The notes under the pieces are model-generated. The model was given only the letters and a program-made list of their open reading frames with translations, ran no database searches and was not told the origin of the DNA. The position numbers and the translations under genes were made by a program. Shown here piece after piece: positions 31,661 through 42,343 of a stretch of 64,000 nucleotides of DNA. The stretch lies in contig CM019822.1 of assembly GCA_009763385.1 (NCBI GenBank), forward strand, positions 14,651,950 through 14,715,949. The letters are read 5' to 3'. How positions within the stretch are numbered: position 1 is the stretch's first letter; each line of letters opens with the position of its first letter. Source of the stretch: Coix lacryma-jobi var. lacryma-jobi. Its lineage: Eukaryota > Streptophyta > Magnoliopsida > Poales > Poaceae.

Positions 31661-32884
31661 GATGGCAGTCTAGTTGTCTTTATTATGCAAAGAACTCCAC
31701 ACTTAAGAAACCCACACTTTTAGGAGGTTCTCCACATTCCATAACATGAGTCATGAGGTGTTTCTTCAAAAGCAACAAGATTGGTAGACCTGAGCAGATT
31801 GCAGAAACAGTTCAATTTATCATTTCAACCAATCTTTATATACCCAAACAACTCAAATGTAGCAATAGTTCGAATCCACACATCCTTAGCCTTGGCCAAA
31901 ATAAAATCAATAGACAATGTACCCTACTATAATATGTGATATTATTCAGAAGCAACAAGAAGGAATTGTAACATATGGTGAGGGGCTGCTCTTTTTTGTT
32001 GCACTATGGAAGTTTGCCGGACTAGATCCGCCTCAAAGCGTGCAGTGAGGGTTTTATAGTCAAGAGGTATATTTGGATGAACACGAAAATGAAGGTTCGC
32101 CTTTGGCAATTCAGGAAAATCTTGATCAAGCTCTTCAAGCTGACCATCCACTCCACAAAACACATAAGGGAGGCAGCCATGGACTAGGGACGGTGATCGG
32201 AGGAGCACGAGGTGGATCAAACATCGATGTGGCTTGTGGCCCTGGGAGCTGAGCGCTGGGCAGATGGATGCTCGGTAGGGGTGGTAAATGGTCCTATAAT
32301 TTAGCCTAGCAAATTTAAGGATTGAGCCGTAATCGTAATAATATATGACCGTAATAAGGGTCATGATCCATTACCACCTTGCTCGGAGAGGGAATTAATG
32401 TTGTAATTACTAGACTAGCCTTGACTAGAAATTAATTAGTTTATTTTAAGATCACGGTTGAGAAAAATTTTATAGAGAGGAACCGGATGGTTCCTGCCAA
32501 GCACCGTATAACATCTCATTTGAAATTTGAACCGATGTAAAAGGTACTCCGTTAATAGAGATTTACAGTACAAGCGTGTGTCAACGTCAGTGCGCTTAAC
32601 TTTGATGCAAACCACAATTTCATGCAATTTTATTACTCGTTAAGCGAAAGGAACACCGCATGCACGGACCTCTTCAGAATGTAACGCTTGTTTATTTCCT
32701 TTTCTTCTTCTTTTGAACAATTTTAAATGTGAAGGTCGTTGCTACTACTTCGAAATCATATAATTCTAAGGGCAGCACAGCGGAAATATGATCAATGAAG
32801 CTATACTAGGCACTAGTACTTACCATTCCTTGTGCGCATTAACTAGCAGATGAGTTAGCATACATATCTAGTAACCCCCGCGCT
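31661..32884 (-). other. Stretch with one weak ORF, otherwise nothing recognised
   Basis: The minus-strand ORF at 31942-32364 (140 aa) has an ordered-looking part, QLEELDQDFPELPKANLHF then PNIPLDYKTLTARFEADL, but no family was recognised and its N-terminal half looks non-coding. It could be a fragment of a CACTA or other mobile-element protein. No RNA gene or repeat was seen. Confidence 0.3.
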
Positions 32885-33221
32885 CGGCCTAGACACTTTT
32901 TACCCGAAAACCGCAAACCGAACCGAAATATCGGTTTGTTTGGTTTTCGGTTGCGGGTTCGGTTTTGGTTTTAGCATTGTTCGGTGTGCGGGTTCGGTTT
33001 CGGTTTTGGTGTGAAACCGAACCGCATAACCGAAAACCGAAATATTTGTACTGGTTAGCTGGTTGCTATATATATATATATACTCTATGTATGCTTGCAT
33101 ACTTGACATATATGACACTCTAGAATGTCTAGTATGATCACATTTCGTCAGGTCATAAAACTCCATAAATCAAGAGATATACACATGGGAGTAACTACTC
33201 CCTGGGAGTACGGAATAATTT

Positions 33222-33260
<39 letters not shown>

Positions 33261-33468
33261 ATTGCATTCATCTGAAATTCTCATGTAATTCTATATTTTT
33301 GCTGTTGTTGGCATTATGTTCGGTTATTACGGTTAAAAACCGAAAACCGAATTTTGCGGTTTTCATTTTTCTGGAAAACCGATCGGTGGCTACAAACTGA
33401 AAACTGAATTATTTTTAACCGAACCGAACCGAACCGAATTGTCAGTTATAACCGAACGCCCAGGGTGA
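32885..33468. mobile_element. Foldback element rich in ACCGAA/TTCGGT motifs, 9-bp target duplication
   Basis: CCCCGCGCT occurs at 32876-32884 and at 33469-33477. Between them both ends are built of degenerate GGTTCGGTTTTCGGTTT and AACCGAAAACCG runs that can pair with each other. The middle is AT-rich with (TA)n tracts at 33067-33082 and 33224-33255. A 9-bp duplication would suit a Mutator-like MITE; an 8-bp reading would suit hAT. No transposase is present. Confidence 0.55.
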
Positions 33469-33876
33469 CCCCGCGCTAAATGGCTTTCAAATTTCCTTAA
33501 ATTGCTGATTCGTCATATACTAATCGTTTTATGAACGAACTAGAATACTAAAAAGAATCTGACAGTGCAATTTTGCAAACATTGTTCTGTCATCCCTATG
33601 TTTAGGTGTTTCGTCAACAGAAAGGATTCAGGGTATTTCCCCCTCTGTTGCACTGTTTGATCCGCTGTAAAGAACAGCAAGTCAGCAACCGATAACCTCA
33701 AATCTCACATCCAAATACACCGTTGTCAAATTTAAATACAACGTGTTATGTCATCACTTTCTATGAAAATCATCACCACACCAACCAATCCACATTGATT
33801 TTGATCCCTCTCCAACCTGATCAAAAAGGAATTTGCAGCAAGTTGCAGAACCAAATATTAACACAGCACGGCTGGA
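33469..33876. other. 3' flank of the RING gene
   Basis: No second gene was seen. On the minus strand this would hold the 3' UTR and poly(A) site of the RING-H2 gene. No clear AATAAA was assigned. Confidence 0.3.
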
Positions 33877-34833
33877 TCAAATTAGTCCTTCGCCTATCCA
33901 TTCGTCAAGGTATCCTGACGAAGACATCATACCTGCCGCCGTGCCACGCCGGTCTCCGTCGCCGGCGGCCCGCATCGCCTTCCTTCTCTCGTACTCGGGG
34001 TCATCGGTGGGCAGCTCGTGGCGGCAGAGCGGGCACGTGTTGCGGATGGCGAGCCACGGCAGGATGCAGCCGTCGTGGTAGAGGTGCGCGCACGGCAGCC
34101 TCCGGGCGCGCTCCCCGGCCTCGACGCCGTCCTTGCACACCGCGCACTGCGCGTCGCCGCGTGCCGCGTCGGCCTCCGCGACCACCACCGTCGGGAGCGC
34201 CTCCACCGCGGCCTTCGCGGCCGGCCGCCCGCACTTGCCCGGTGGCTCGTGGTCCGCATCCGCGGCGGCGAGCTGCCCGAACAGCAGGTCGTCGGCGTCG
34301 TCGAGGAAGTACGTCTCGATTCCCGCGTCCAGGTCGTCGTCGTCCACCACGAGGCTCCCCAGGCTGTTGGCGGCGAGCAGCACCTCCCACTCCAGGCTCC
34401 GCACCGCGGACGCCGCAGCCGCCTCCTCCTCCTCCTCCCTGCCGGCGACCTGCTCCCACTCGTCCGCGTCGCTCACGCCCACGTCCCACCTCCGGTGGTC
34501 GTCGTCGTGGTCCTCCAGCTGCAGGCAGTCCCAGCAGAGCGGCAGCGCGAGCTCCCCGTCCTCGTCGGGTGGCGCCCACTCGTCGTCGTCCCCGTCGTGG
34601 AAGCCGAGCCCGAAGAAGGACGACGCGGCGGTCTCCCGGTCCCGGGGCCGGTCCATGCGCGGACGCACGAAGCTGGCGGCGTCGGAGTCGGAGTCCGACG
34701 AGAGAGCGGGGAAGGGCGGCCAGAATGAGGGGAAGGAGACGTTGCCCGGGTCCTCCTCATCCTCATCAACGTCGGACCAGCAGCCGCCGGCGAGAGGGAG
34801 CAGCAGGTGGTGGGCGAGGGAATCGTTGGCCAT
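33877..34833 (-). CDS. RING-H2 finger protein, probable E3 ubiquitin ligase
   Basis: A 318-residue single-exon protein. I start at MANDSLAHHLLLPL (34833) because the 34 upstream codons (to 34935) read like 5' leader and are not protein-like. The N-terminal two thirds are acidic and low-complexity, with many Asp/Glu runs (SDVDEDEED, DDHDDDH-like LEDHDDDHRRWDV, GREEEEEAAAA). The RING-H2 finger is at about 230-270: CAVC, then C-H at LPCAHLYHDGC, then CPLC, in C3H2C3 order. RHELPTDDPEYE follows, a block typical of the plant RING1/CIP8-like class. Such proteins act in the cytosol or nucleus, taking ubiquitin from an E2; the substrate is unknown. There is no membrane segment. High GC and long antisense ORFs in the same stretch are side effects of codon bias. 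Confidence 0.85.
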   Translation of the reverse strand: MANDSLAHHLLLPLAGGCWSDVDEDEEDPGNVSFPSFWPPFPALSSDSDSDAASFVRPRMDRPRDRETAASSFFGLGFHDGDDDEWAPPDEDGELALPLCWDCLQLEDHDDDHRRWDVGVSDADEWEQVAGREEEEEAAAASAVRSLEWEVLLAANSLGSLVVDDDDLDAGIETYFLDDADDLLFGQLAAADADHEPPGKCGRPAAKAAVEALPTVVVAEADAARGDAQCAVCKDGVEAGERARRLPCAHLYHDGCILPWLAIRNTCPLCRHELPTDDPEYERRKAMRAAGDGDRRGTAAGMMSSSGYLDEWIGEGLI

Positions 34834-35130
34834 CGGTAAAGCGAATAGGAAGAGAGACCGCTCGCCTCGCTGCGCTCCTCTCTTTTTCTCCCCATCCCCC
34901 CACTTTTCGTGCGCTTTAAAATTGGGTTGGGTCAAGTTGGGTTGGTGTACCCGACGCCCGGCGCCGCCGCGAGGGCCGAACGGAAACGAGACGGGCGTGG
35001 GCGCATGGCCTGGCCTCGCGCACCTTCTTCGTCCGGTACACGGATGGGTTTGGTTATCGGGCCGAGGTGGGCCGAAAGAAGAACGTTTATTCCCGCGCGT
35101 TTCGGATTGAAAAAAGTTTACCTGACCAAT
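34834..35130 (-). promoter_or_regulatory. Upstream region of the RING-H2 gene
   Basis: On the minus strand there is a TTTTAAAG TATA-like box near 34915, about 80 bases before the start codon. On the plus strand TGGGCC (35068-35073) and nearby GGGCCG motifs at about 34972 and 35059 resemble TCP-bound site II elements. The CT-rich leader GCGAGCGGTCTCTCTTCC lies at about 34845-34865. Confidence 0.4.
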
Positions 35131-35731
35131 CTATAAACTATGACGAGTTGCTAAAAAAGAATCTATAAACTATCACACGAGTCTATTTACTTGCTCACTA
35201 GAAAAAATAGATTTTTAGATTATTTTAAATCATGAACTAATTAAGCTTAATATCACACGAATAATCGTTTGACTAACAAATTAGTTTTATAATTAATTTA
35301 TCATCTGATGTGACAGAGACTTAAAAAGGCCGAGGGAACCCAACATGCCCTAAGCCCACAAGGGCAGTAAACAGCTCCAGAGCACGCTAATACACTATCC
35401 CAGATTGTTTCGCTCAAACGAGTCGGCGTCATCGCCCCGGCCGTCGCTCCTTGCGTAGGTGGTTCCTAATCTGGTGCTACGCGAGAGAGAACAACACAAC
35501 AAGGTCGGCAAGGGGTGGTCGCAAGGTGATGCCTGCTCTCTTCTTAGGGGTGGCGCTGCTACATGCCAAGGGCAACAGATGTACTCTGTACCTTCAAGAG
35601 TTCAGGCTTCAGAGGAATACACGATCTAAGTTGAATTAGTCTGCAAATTAATATTGTAGTTCAATCCAATATCATGAGGATAGAATACCTACTAGTTTAA
35701 GAGTCTGATTATTGTATGAATTCAAGAAATG
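35131..35731. other. Intergenic stretch, no gene seen
   Basis: AT-rich with a short internal repeat (AATCTATAAACTATCACAC-like at 35128-35180) and a part (35210-35300) that recalls AT-rich MITE sequence. No terminal repeats were resolved. Confidence 0.3.
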
Positions 35732-36943
35732 TGTCGGGGGACTACAAAAGGGGTCCCCCAATCAACGCACAACAAATAGGTTAAACCTAGAGCACCAATT
35801 AATAAGAAACCTAGCCAGCCTAGCCTTCTAAAAAGCCAACCCCTCGAGGCCTACAACGCCGGCTCACCGCCAGGAAGCCCGGGCCCGCCAAAGCCTTACC
35901 GACCGCCTCCTGGTAGCCTGCCCCTCGAGCCCCGGCACATAAGCCTCGAAACCCACTATAGCTGTACACCGTTCCTCGAGACCCCACGTGGGAACCTCGA
36001 GCCTCTCTAACGCAGTAACTCATCCCTCAAGACACATCACGCCTCCCTCGAGCGGCTTCAGACATCTGATACCAACTCCATACTACGCATTTAATGCGTC
36101 CACCTACTCCGGTCACATCCTCTGGCACACGACGTGTGCCACAGTGAACCGAGGCAAAGTCAAATCTCGTTTTCACCGCAAGCATGGGCAAAAAGGCACA
36201 AGTACAGCACTGTTAGGCCACGCCTCGTACTGTTGCACGCTCGAGCCGCATCTCGAGACCTGGATACCCGCCGTTCGGACGGGTTTTTCGGGGCTTGCCC
36301 ATACCTGCGGGGGCTCGAGCCCCCCGTAGGCGCCACCTCGAGGCCGGCCCTGCGCCCCTCGAGCCCTGACTACTATCATGCTATTGGAGGACAGGTACCC
36401 CAAGACCCGGAGGGGCCCTACCACGTCCTGTACGTACCGGAATAGGCGCCGCACAATCTTCACGTCGCCACGCCTCCACGTCCGCGCCCGGGATGGAAGC
36501 CACGCTTCAAGGACGCCTCAACGGCAACCCCCACGTCGGCTCCAGTGACCCCGACAAGACAGGATTCCTACCCCCCGCCGTATTGGGCATAGTACATACT
36601 ACTCCTCTGTAAACCTGGCCTCCTCTTGTTCTATAAAAGGGGACGCCAGGGCCCTTCACGCGCAGGCGACACAAGTCCACACACACGAGTCTAGGAACCC
36701 ACGGATCCACACAACACACGGACACTTGAGTCCAGGCTCTTGTCCGCACTCGCTGAGCTTGTATTGCCCCTGTACAAGCACTTATGTGCAAGTAATACAA
36801 GAACATCCTCCCCCCGCTGGACGTAGGGCCTTCTTTGCCCGAACCAGGATAAATCCTTGTGTCATCTTGCATCACCATCCAGGAAGAGAGCACGCGATCA
36901 TATTACTAGTTGGTGTCATACCCCCGGGGTTGAAACACCGACA
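35732..36943 (+). repeat. LTR of a Tat-type Ty3-gypsy element
   Basis: A 1212-bp unit starting TGTCGGGGGACTAC and ending GAAACACCGACA (TGTCGG/CCGACA inverted ends), directly followed by a Tat-type primer site. CTCGAG and CTCGA occur more than ten times at 35840-36360. A TATA box (CTATAAAAGG) lies at 36631-36640. The matching 3' LTR was not found in the window. Confidence 0.8.
36631..36640 (+). promoter_or_regulatory. TATA box of the Tat LTR
   Basis: CTATAAAAGG lies about 310 bp before the LTR end, in GC-rich surroundings. The U3-R boundary would be near 36665. Confidence 0.6.
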
Positions 36944-37206
36944 GTTGGCGCGCCAGGTAGGGGTCTTCGCGTGTCCGAGTCGATTTCTCGTTGTTTTCTG
37001 GATGGCTTCTTCCACTCCTTCGTTCTCTGCTGGTGCTGTCGTCTGGTTCGGGAGCCTCGAGTTCTTGGCCACCGGCAACGGCAACGAGCTAACCCTGCTC
37101 TCCACGGAGAGCCCGAGCGGAGGGCGTGTTACGCCACCCCGCGCAGGGGGTGTGGCGCGTCGCCCGCACCACCACGCGTCGCTGCCTCGTGAGCAGCACC
37201 GTCGTC
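36944..37206 (+). mobile_element. Primer site and leader of the Tat element, cut by the Copia LTR
   Basis: GTTGGCGCGCCAGGTAGGGG at 36944-36963 is the primer-site sequence typical of Tat/RIRE2/Grande-like elements. An open leader with MASSTPSFSAGAVVW follows. It stops at the start of the Copia LTR near 37207. Gag, protease and the polymerase part of this Tat element are missing. Confidence 0.7.
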
Positions 37207-37648
37207 ACTGTGAGCATCTAGGCCCCCAATGGGTTTCGGTGATTGGATGACAACGGTAAATTACTATGACTAACGTGTGTTTTGCAGAAACAGTTGAGTT
37301 AAGTCATGGTAATGATGATCGTGAGGGCACTATGGTATTCATGCCCCCTTAGCGATGGAATTCGTTCGGTTTTCAAAGGATGGACGACGAAGACGGTGAT
37401 AGGCTAGTGCTAAGTGTCATTTGGTGTTGAAGGACACTTAGAGTAGCATAGGTCTTTGTTTTATCTTTGGCCGTACTATAAAGAGGGGTTTGAATGAGTA
37501 GCTTGACCTAGGTGAGACTTTTGAGTTAGGTGTGGTGCACACTTGTTAACCAAAGCCATAGGTAGCTTAGAAAGGTCCCTAAGATCATAAGGAAGAAAGT
37601 TCGTGAAGGGAGCGTCGCAAACCAAAGTCGTTTTGGACTTCAAAATGT

Positions 37649-37957
37649 GACCGGACGCTCCAACACTAATGACCGGACGCTGGGGCGTGCGTCCGGTCAG
37701 TAGGTTTGGCTGAGGAGCAGGCTTGGCTGCGACCGGACGCTCTTTAGTATTCGACCGGACGCACCAGGGGGTGAGTCCGGTCGCGTCCAGAGAGGTTCCA
37801 GAGAGGGAAATTGATGACCGGACGCGTCCGGTCAGTGGTGATCGGACGCATGGGTGCGTCCGGTCAGTGTGTCGTACTGGTGTCAGGGCTAACGTCACGT
37901 AGCCGTTAGACACTGACCGGACGCGTCCGGTCACCCCGACAGGTGCGTCCGGTCAGT
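37649..37957. repeat. GACCGGACGC / GCGTCCGGTC near-palindrome array in the Copia LTR
   Basis: About eight pairs of the decamer and its reverse complement occur with 10-40-bp spacing, for example GACCGGACGCGTCCGGTCA as a full palindrome at about 37816 and 37916. It lies just upstream of the TATA box at 38005, thus in U3. Confidence 0.85.
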
Positions 37958-38082
37958 GTGTAACTGGCTGGACTTACCCCTTCGTGCATGTTTCGAGTTG
38001 GGGGGTATAAATATGCCTCCCCCTCATTCATGCTGTTACTCTTGCTCATTTGAAAGGTTGCCAAACACATTGTGATTCCAAG

Positions 38083-41000
38083 TGTAACACCCTGATTTAA
38101 TTTTCCCCAATTTAACTAAAGAATTTAGAAACTAAATAGGTTGGCTAGTTTATTAGAGGAGGAAAATAAAATTTATTTATCATTTTTTCATGTTGCATTC
38201 ATGCCATTGCATATTTTTATTGTGTGGTAAATGATTTATTAAAACCCGTATAGGGCGAATCGGATTTATTCTATTTAGAAAGCAAATAAAAAGGTTTATG
38301 AAAATTTTACAAAATCAAAATCAAGCTTTACTTCCAAAACCTAGGGGAAAACTTTTTGAAAAGTTGCAAACTTGGTTTGGTTTTAAACTGATTTGAAATG
38401 AATTTTCAAATGAATTTGTAAGCTAAAAAGAGGGAGTTGCCTTGGACTCTCCTCTCCCTCTCCATTTCAGCCCACCCCCACCCTTTCTCTCCACCGCACC
38501 GGCCCGCGCCACTTCCCTCCGGCCTGGCCCGCCTCCTCCCAAGCTTCCCCTCCTCCTCGGCCCAGCACCGGCCCGCGTCCTCCCCGCGCGCGCGCGACTC
38601 CGCGCGGCCCAGGCGCCTCTCCCCCTCCGTTGCAGTCACTGCCAAGCGGGGCCCCGTTCCCTCTCGCTGACGCGAGGGCCAGCCGCGTCAGACCTCCCTT
38701 CCCTAACCCCCGCGCGAATTCCTCGCACCGGCTTCGACCGACATCTCCGCGCCGATCTCCCCTCGCCACCTGCCTCTCGGCCCTTTAAGAGGTGAACCTG
38801 GCACCAGCCACCACGGTCTCACCTAGTCCCATCCACCCCGCCACCGCGTGCCTCCATCGCCGAGCGACGCGTGCTCAACCTCCCGCCCGCAGTGCCGCCA
38901 CCACTCTCCCTCTGCCCTCCCTCGACTTCGCGAGGCTACGCCGCGCCCAGGAGACTCTTCCCGGGGCGAAACCAAGCCGGAGCACACCTCCATCGATCAC
39001 GCCGGAGCTCCGAGCCGGGGACGTCGCCCCACTGTCGAAACCACCCTGCCGAGCCCTCCCCGTCGTCGGAAAACCCTCCATCGGATCCGCTGTAAGGCCC
39101 TCGTCCGATCCCGCCTCTCCCCTAGGTCTCTACTGGTCCCTAGGCCCCTCCCCGAGAACTCCGGCGAGTCCTTTCATGGCGCCGCCGCGTAGAGCCCGGG
39201 CGCCGCCGTGCCCTTCCCCGCCGGCGGTAACCCCTGGCTCCCTTTTCGTTCCCAACCGTCCAATCTTGTTTCCGCGGCTGAGATTAGATCAAACCCCGAA
39301 CCGGTATACACCGGGTGCGCCTGCGCCGTGGACACAGTTCACCCCGTCCACGCCAGCGGTCCACCGTACACGCGGCACGCCGGTCCAGCCCCCGTACGCC
39401 ATGTGGCACACGTCGGCACCACGCGGCGCACACGCCAGCCGACCGCCCCGATCTAATCCTAGCCTCGGGCGAGTCGGAAGGAGGAAGGCCGAGGCTAACC
39501 GAGCGCTAGCCTCGGGCGAGTCGGAAGGAGGAAGGCCGAGGCTAATCGAGCGCTAGCCTCGGGCGAGTCGGAAGGAGGAAGGCCGAGGCTAATCGAGCGC
39601 TAGCCTCGGGCGAGTCGGAGGAGAACCCGCTAGCCTCGAGCGAGTCGGAGGAGAACCCGCTAGCCTCGACGCGTGGCGCCACGCAGACACCCCGCACGCG
39701 CCAGCCGACCAGCCTCGCGATTTTTGCACTTGAGCCCCTCCAGATAGGCCAAATAAACCCGCAGTCCATCCTTCCTATTCACCGAGTCTAATTAAACTCG
39801 CGTTCTAGCCCTTCCGTTTCCATCAAAATGACCCCCGGTCCTGATGCCATTTAAAACCTGGTTTCTTTTATTTTAAAACCGAAAATGACTTTGATCTATT
39901 TACAGTTTTGCCATCCAACTTCAAATGCTTATAACTTTTGCGTTTTAACTCCGATTTGACCCATTCAACTTGCGTTAGATTCATAATTTCGTTCTCTACG
40001 CAGTAGAACTATTTTGTTTACTGTTTTCATACTGTTTGTTGTACTGTTTCTTATTTTGCTTTGTATGTGCCATGTATGTTGATTGGGCCAGAGAGTGCGG
40101 AGTACGAGGACGCTCCCGACCCTTCCTGTGACCCTGCAGATTCGACCCAGCCCGAAGGCAAGTGTCCTTGAACATCTTGCACCTACTTCCTTTTACTTTT
40201 GGTACTAGAGTAGTTAGATCTTGTAGATGCATGCTTGTCATTAATTTGAATCCCATGATATGGTTTACTAGTTATTGTTATATTATCCTTGTCGCCTGTT
40301 TTGGGTTGTTCGGGTAGAAGTCTTGCTTAGCCCTGCAGTCATGTTGGGATGGGATGATGGTCAAATATAATTAATCCTGATTAATGAACTATGAAACGAT
40401 GTGGGCATGGTAACTTTTGTAGAAACATGGTTTAGGTAAATCCGGCAGGATGGAACCGTATTGGTGGTTTTGTGCCGTGGGACTCGGCAGCTGCTTTTGG
40501 TTTTGGTTCGGGGCTCGTGCTAGACATATCCTGCCTGGATCCCTAGGACCCGGTTCTCGAAGCCTGTAACCCGGCTTAACAGCGCAACCATGAGATCTGG
40601 ATGGGCTGGACCTGGCTAATTAATTAGTTTCCTCTAAGTTATGCTACACGGGGTTTGTTTAGTGGCTCAAGAGGGGTCCCTTGGGGTCGTTGACTTATGG
40701 ACAGGGGAGAAACCTTAGAGTACGTGTAACACAGACTTGGAGGGGCTTTGTAAAGGCCTTGCAGTGCAACCTGCTATGCACCTTGGCAGTGTTTAGCGTG
40801 ACGGGATCTGCACGACTCATGGGTAACGATGTGCAACCTCTGCAGAGTGTAAAACTGATATATCAGCCGTGCTCACGGTCACGAGCGGGCTTGGACTTCT
40901 TCGAGATTAGTTGGTTACTGGTTACTGTTTCGGGTCATCTGATGGACTTCAGGTGCGGTTGCCTGATGGACTTCAGGTGTGGGTACTTGGTGCGACTCCA

Positions 41001-41638
41001 AGTGCGGTTGCTTGGTGTGACTCCAAGTGTTGGTTACTCGGTGTGACTCCGAGTGTGGTCTTGCTCGGTGCGACTCCGAGTGTTGTTACTTTACTACAGA
41101 GTCTGTCTATAACCTAGTAAATAGGTGCATAGGATTAATAGGATTAATAGGATGTGTCGCTTTAGGCGCTTGAGTCAAACAAGTCAGCCTACCTTTGTTA
41201 TTAGCCTCATAAGCATATATTTCCTACACTTGCGGAGTACATTTCGATGTACTCACCCTCCTCTTTGTCCCCTTGCTACCCCACCCAGACGCTAGCGATT
41301 ACGGAGACACTGGTGGCTACGTTCACGAGGAGCCGGAGTATCCAGAGGACGGTGGCTTCGACCCTGACGACCTGTACTAGGATGGCGCTACCCCCGGTCG
41401 ACCTTCCTGTGGAGATGGAGTCCAGACTTCCGCGACTACTTCAGAGTCTTCATTAGAGTCCGTTATCTGAGAGTCTGTACTTTTTCTTTCAGACCCGAGG
41501 GTCATTTATGTAATAATATTCGATATATTAATAAAAGCATTGTTTTGATATTTACTATGATGTGGATATATGTATGAAAATTGATCCTGGCATACATATA
41601 TTGTGCTCCAATTTTGTTCTTAAAATTGGGGTGTCACA
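38083..41638 (+). mobile_element. Solo LTR of a Tekay/Del-like element, nested in the Copia LTR
   Basis: A 3556-bp unit starting TGTAACACCCTG and ending GGGGTGTCACA, flanked by CCAAG at 38078-38082 and 41639-41643. No internal region remains, so it fits loss by LTR-LTR recombination. GC-rich tandem units of about 46 bp (TAGCCTCGGGCGAGTCGGA...) are at 39465-39665. Short tandem units ending in GTGCGACTCCGAGTG are at 40920-41090. TTAATAAAAGC near 41527 may be its polyadenylation signal. The hairpin GAGTAC-GTACTC is at 41235-41254. ORFs in the GC-rich part (such as 38792-39556) are judged spurious. Confidence 0.85.
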
Positions 41639-42292
41639 CCAAGTGAGTGCAAGAGGCCTAGTGAGGTTGAGAGATTTGATAATTGAGTGATCAAACACCT
41701 CATTAGTGAATAGAGAGTAGCAAGTGTGCATCCACTCATCTCATTAGCCTTGCGTTGGTCAAGTGAGAGTTCTTGCTTGTTACTCTTGGTGATCGGCATC
41801 ACCTAGACGGCTTGGTGGCGATCGGAGAGCTTTGTGATCATCCGGAGGCTTTGTGGATGACCCAAGCCAAGTTGTGACCGGTAGCGAGCGATTCACCGGG
41901 CCGGAGTGGCGAAGAATCAGCTCGTAGTGAGCACTTGATCCTTGCGCGGATCAAGGGGGAGCGATACCCTTGCGTGGGTGCTCCAACGAGGACTAGGGGT
42001 GTGTGCCGACACCTTGATACCTCGGCAAAAAGATCATCGTGTCATCTCTACTCTCTTCTCTACGCATTTACCTTTGAGCAATTCAATTCCGCTTTTACTT
42101 GTTGCTCTTTCATAAGTTGAATTGCCATGCTAGAGTAGAAATGGTTTAGCGATAGTCTTTTGTGCAATTGATTCTTGTCAAACCACCTCTAGGCTCTAAG
42201 GGGGTAATTGGGGCTTGATAGGTTTTATTATCGCAAGAAGTTTTAGAAAAGCCCAATTCACCCCCCCTCTTGGGCATCTTGATCCTTTCAAT

Positions 42293-42304
42293 TGGTATCG
42301 GAGC
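42293..42304 (+). other. Primer binding site of the SIRE-type Copia element
   Basis: TGGTATCGGAGC, of initiator-methionine-tRNA type, lies two bases after the LTR end and 39 bases before the gag start codon. Confidence 0.85.
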
Positions 42305-42343
42305 CTCATGCTCTCGATTTAGGCCTAACCGCCTAGAGTTAAG

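Larger units (their letters stand above)
37207..42290 (+). repeat. 5' LTR of a SIRE/Maximus-type Copia element, split by a solo LTR
   Basis: The LTR starts TGTGAGCATCTAGG (start possibly two bases later) and ends GATCCTTTCA, two bases before the primer site TGGTATCGGAGC (42293-42304). Without the inserted 3556-bp solo LTR and its 5-bp duplication it is about 1.52 kb. A TATA box GTATAAATA is at 38005-38013. A GACCGGACGC/GCGTCCGGTC array is at 37649-37957. The CACCCCCCCTCTTGGGC block near the end is typical of grass SIRE-like LTRs. Confidence 0.8.

Noticed and set aside
31942..32364. 140-aa minus-strand ORF as a host gene
   Set aside because: No family was recognised, the first half looks non-coding and no splice or promoter signals were seen; kept only as a weak note.
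33723..34919. 398-aa plus-strand ORF, Arg/Pro-rich, opposite the RING gene
   Set aside because: It is a GC-codon shadow of the minus-strand RING-H2 gene; it has no domain and its composition is that of antisense GC-rich coding DNA.
38792..39556. 254-aa Pro-rich ORF in the solo LTR
   Set aside because: The GC-rich LTR leader and tandem repeat give open frames on both strands; no domain was seen.
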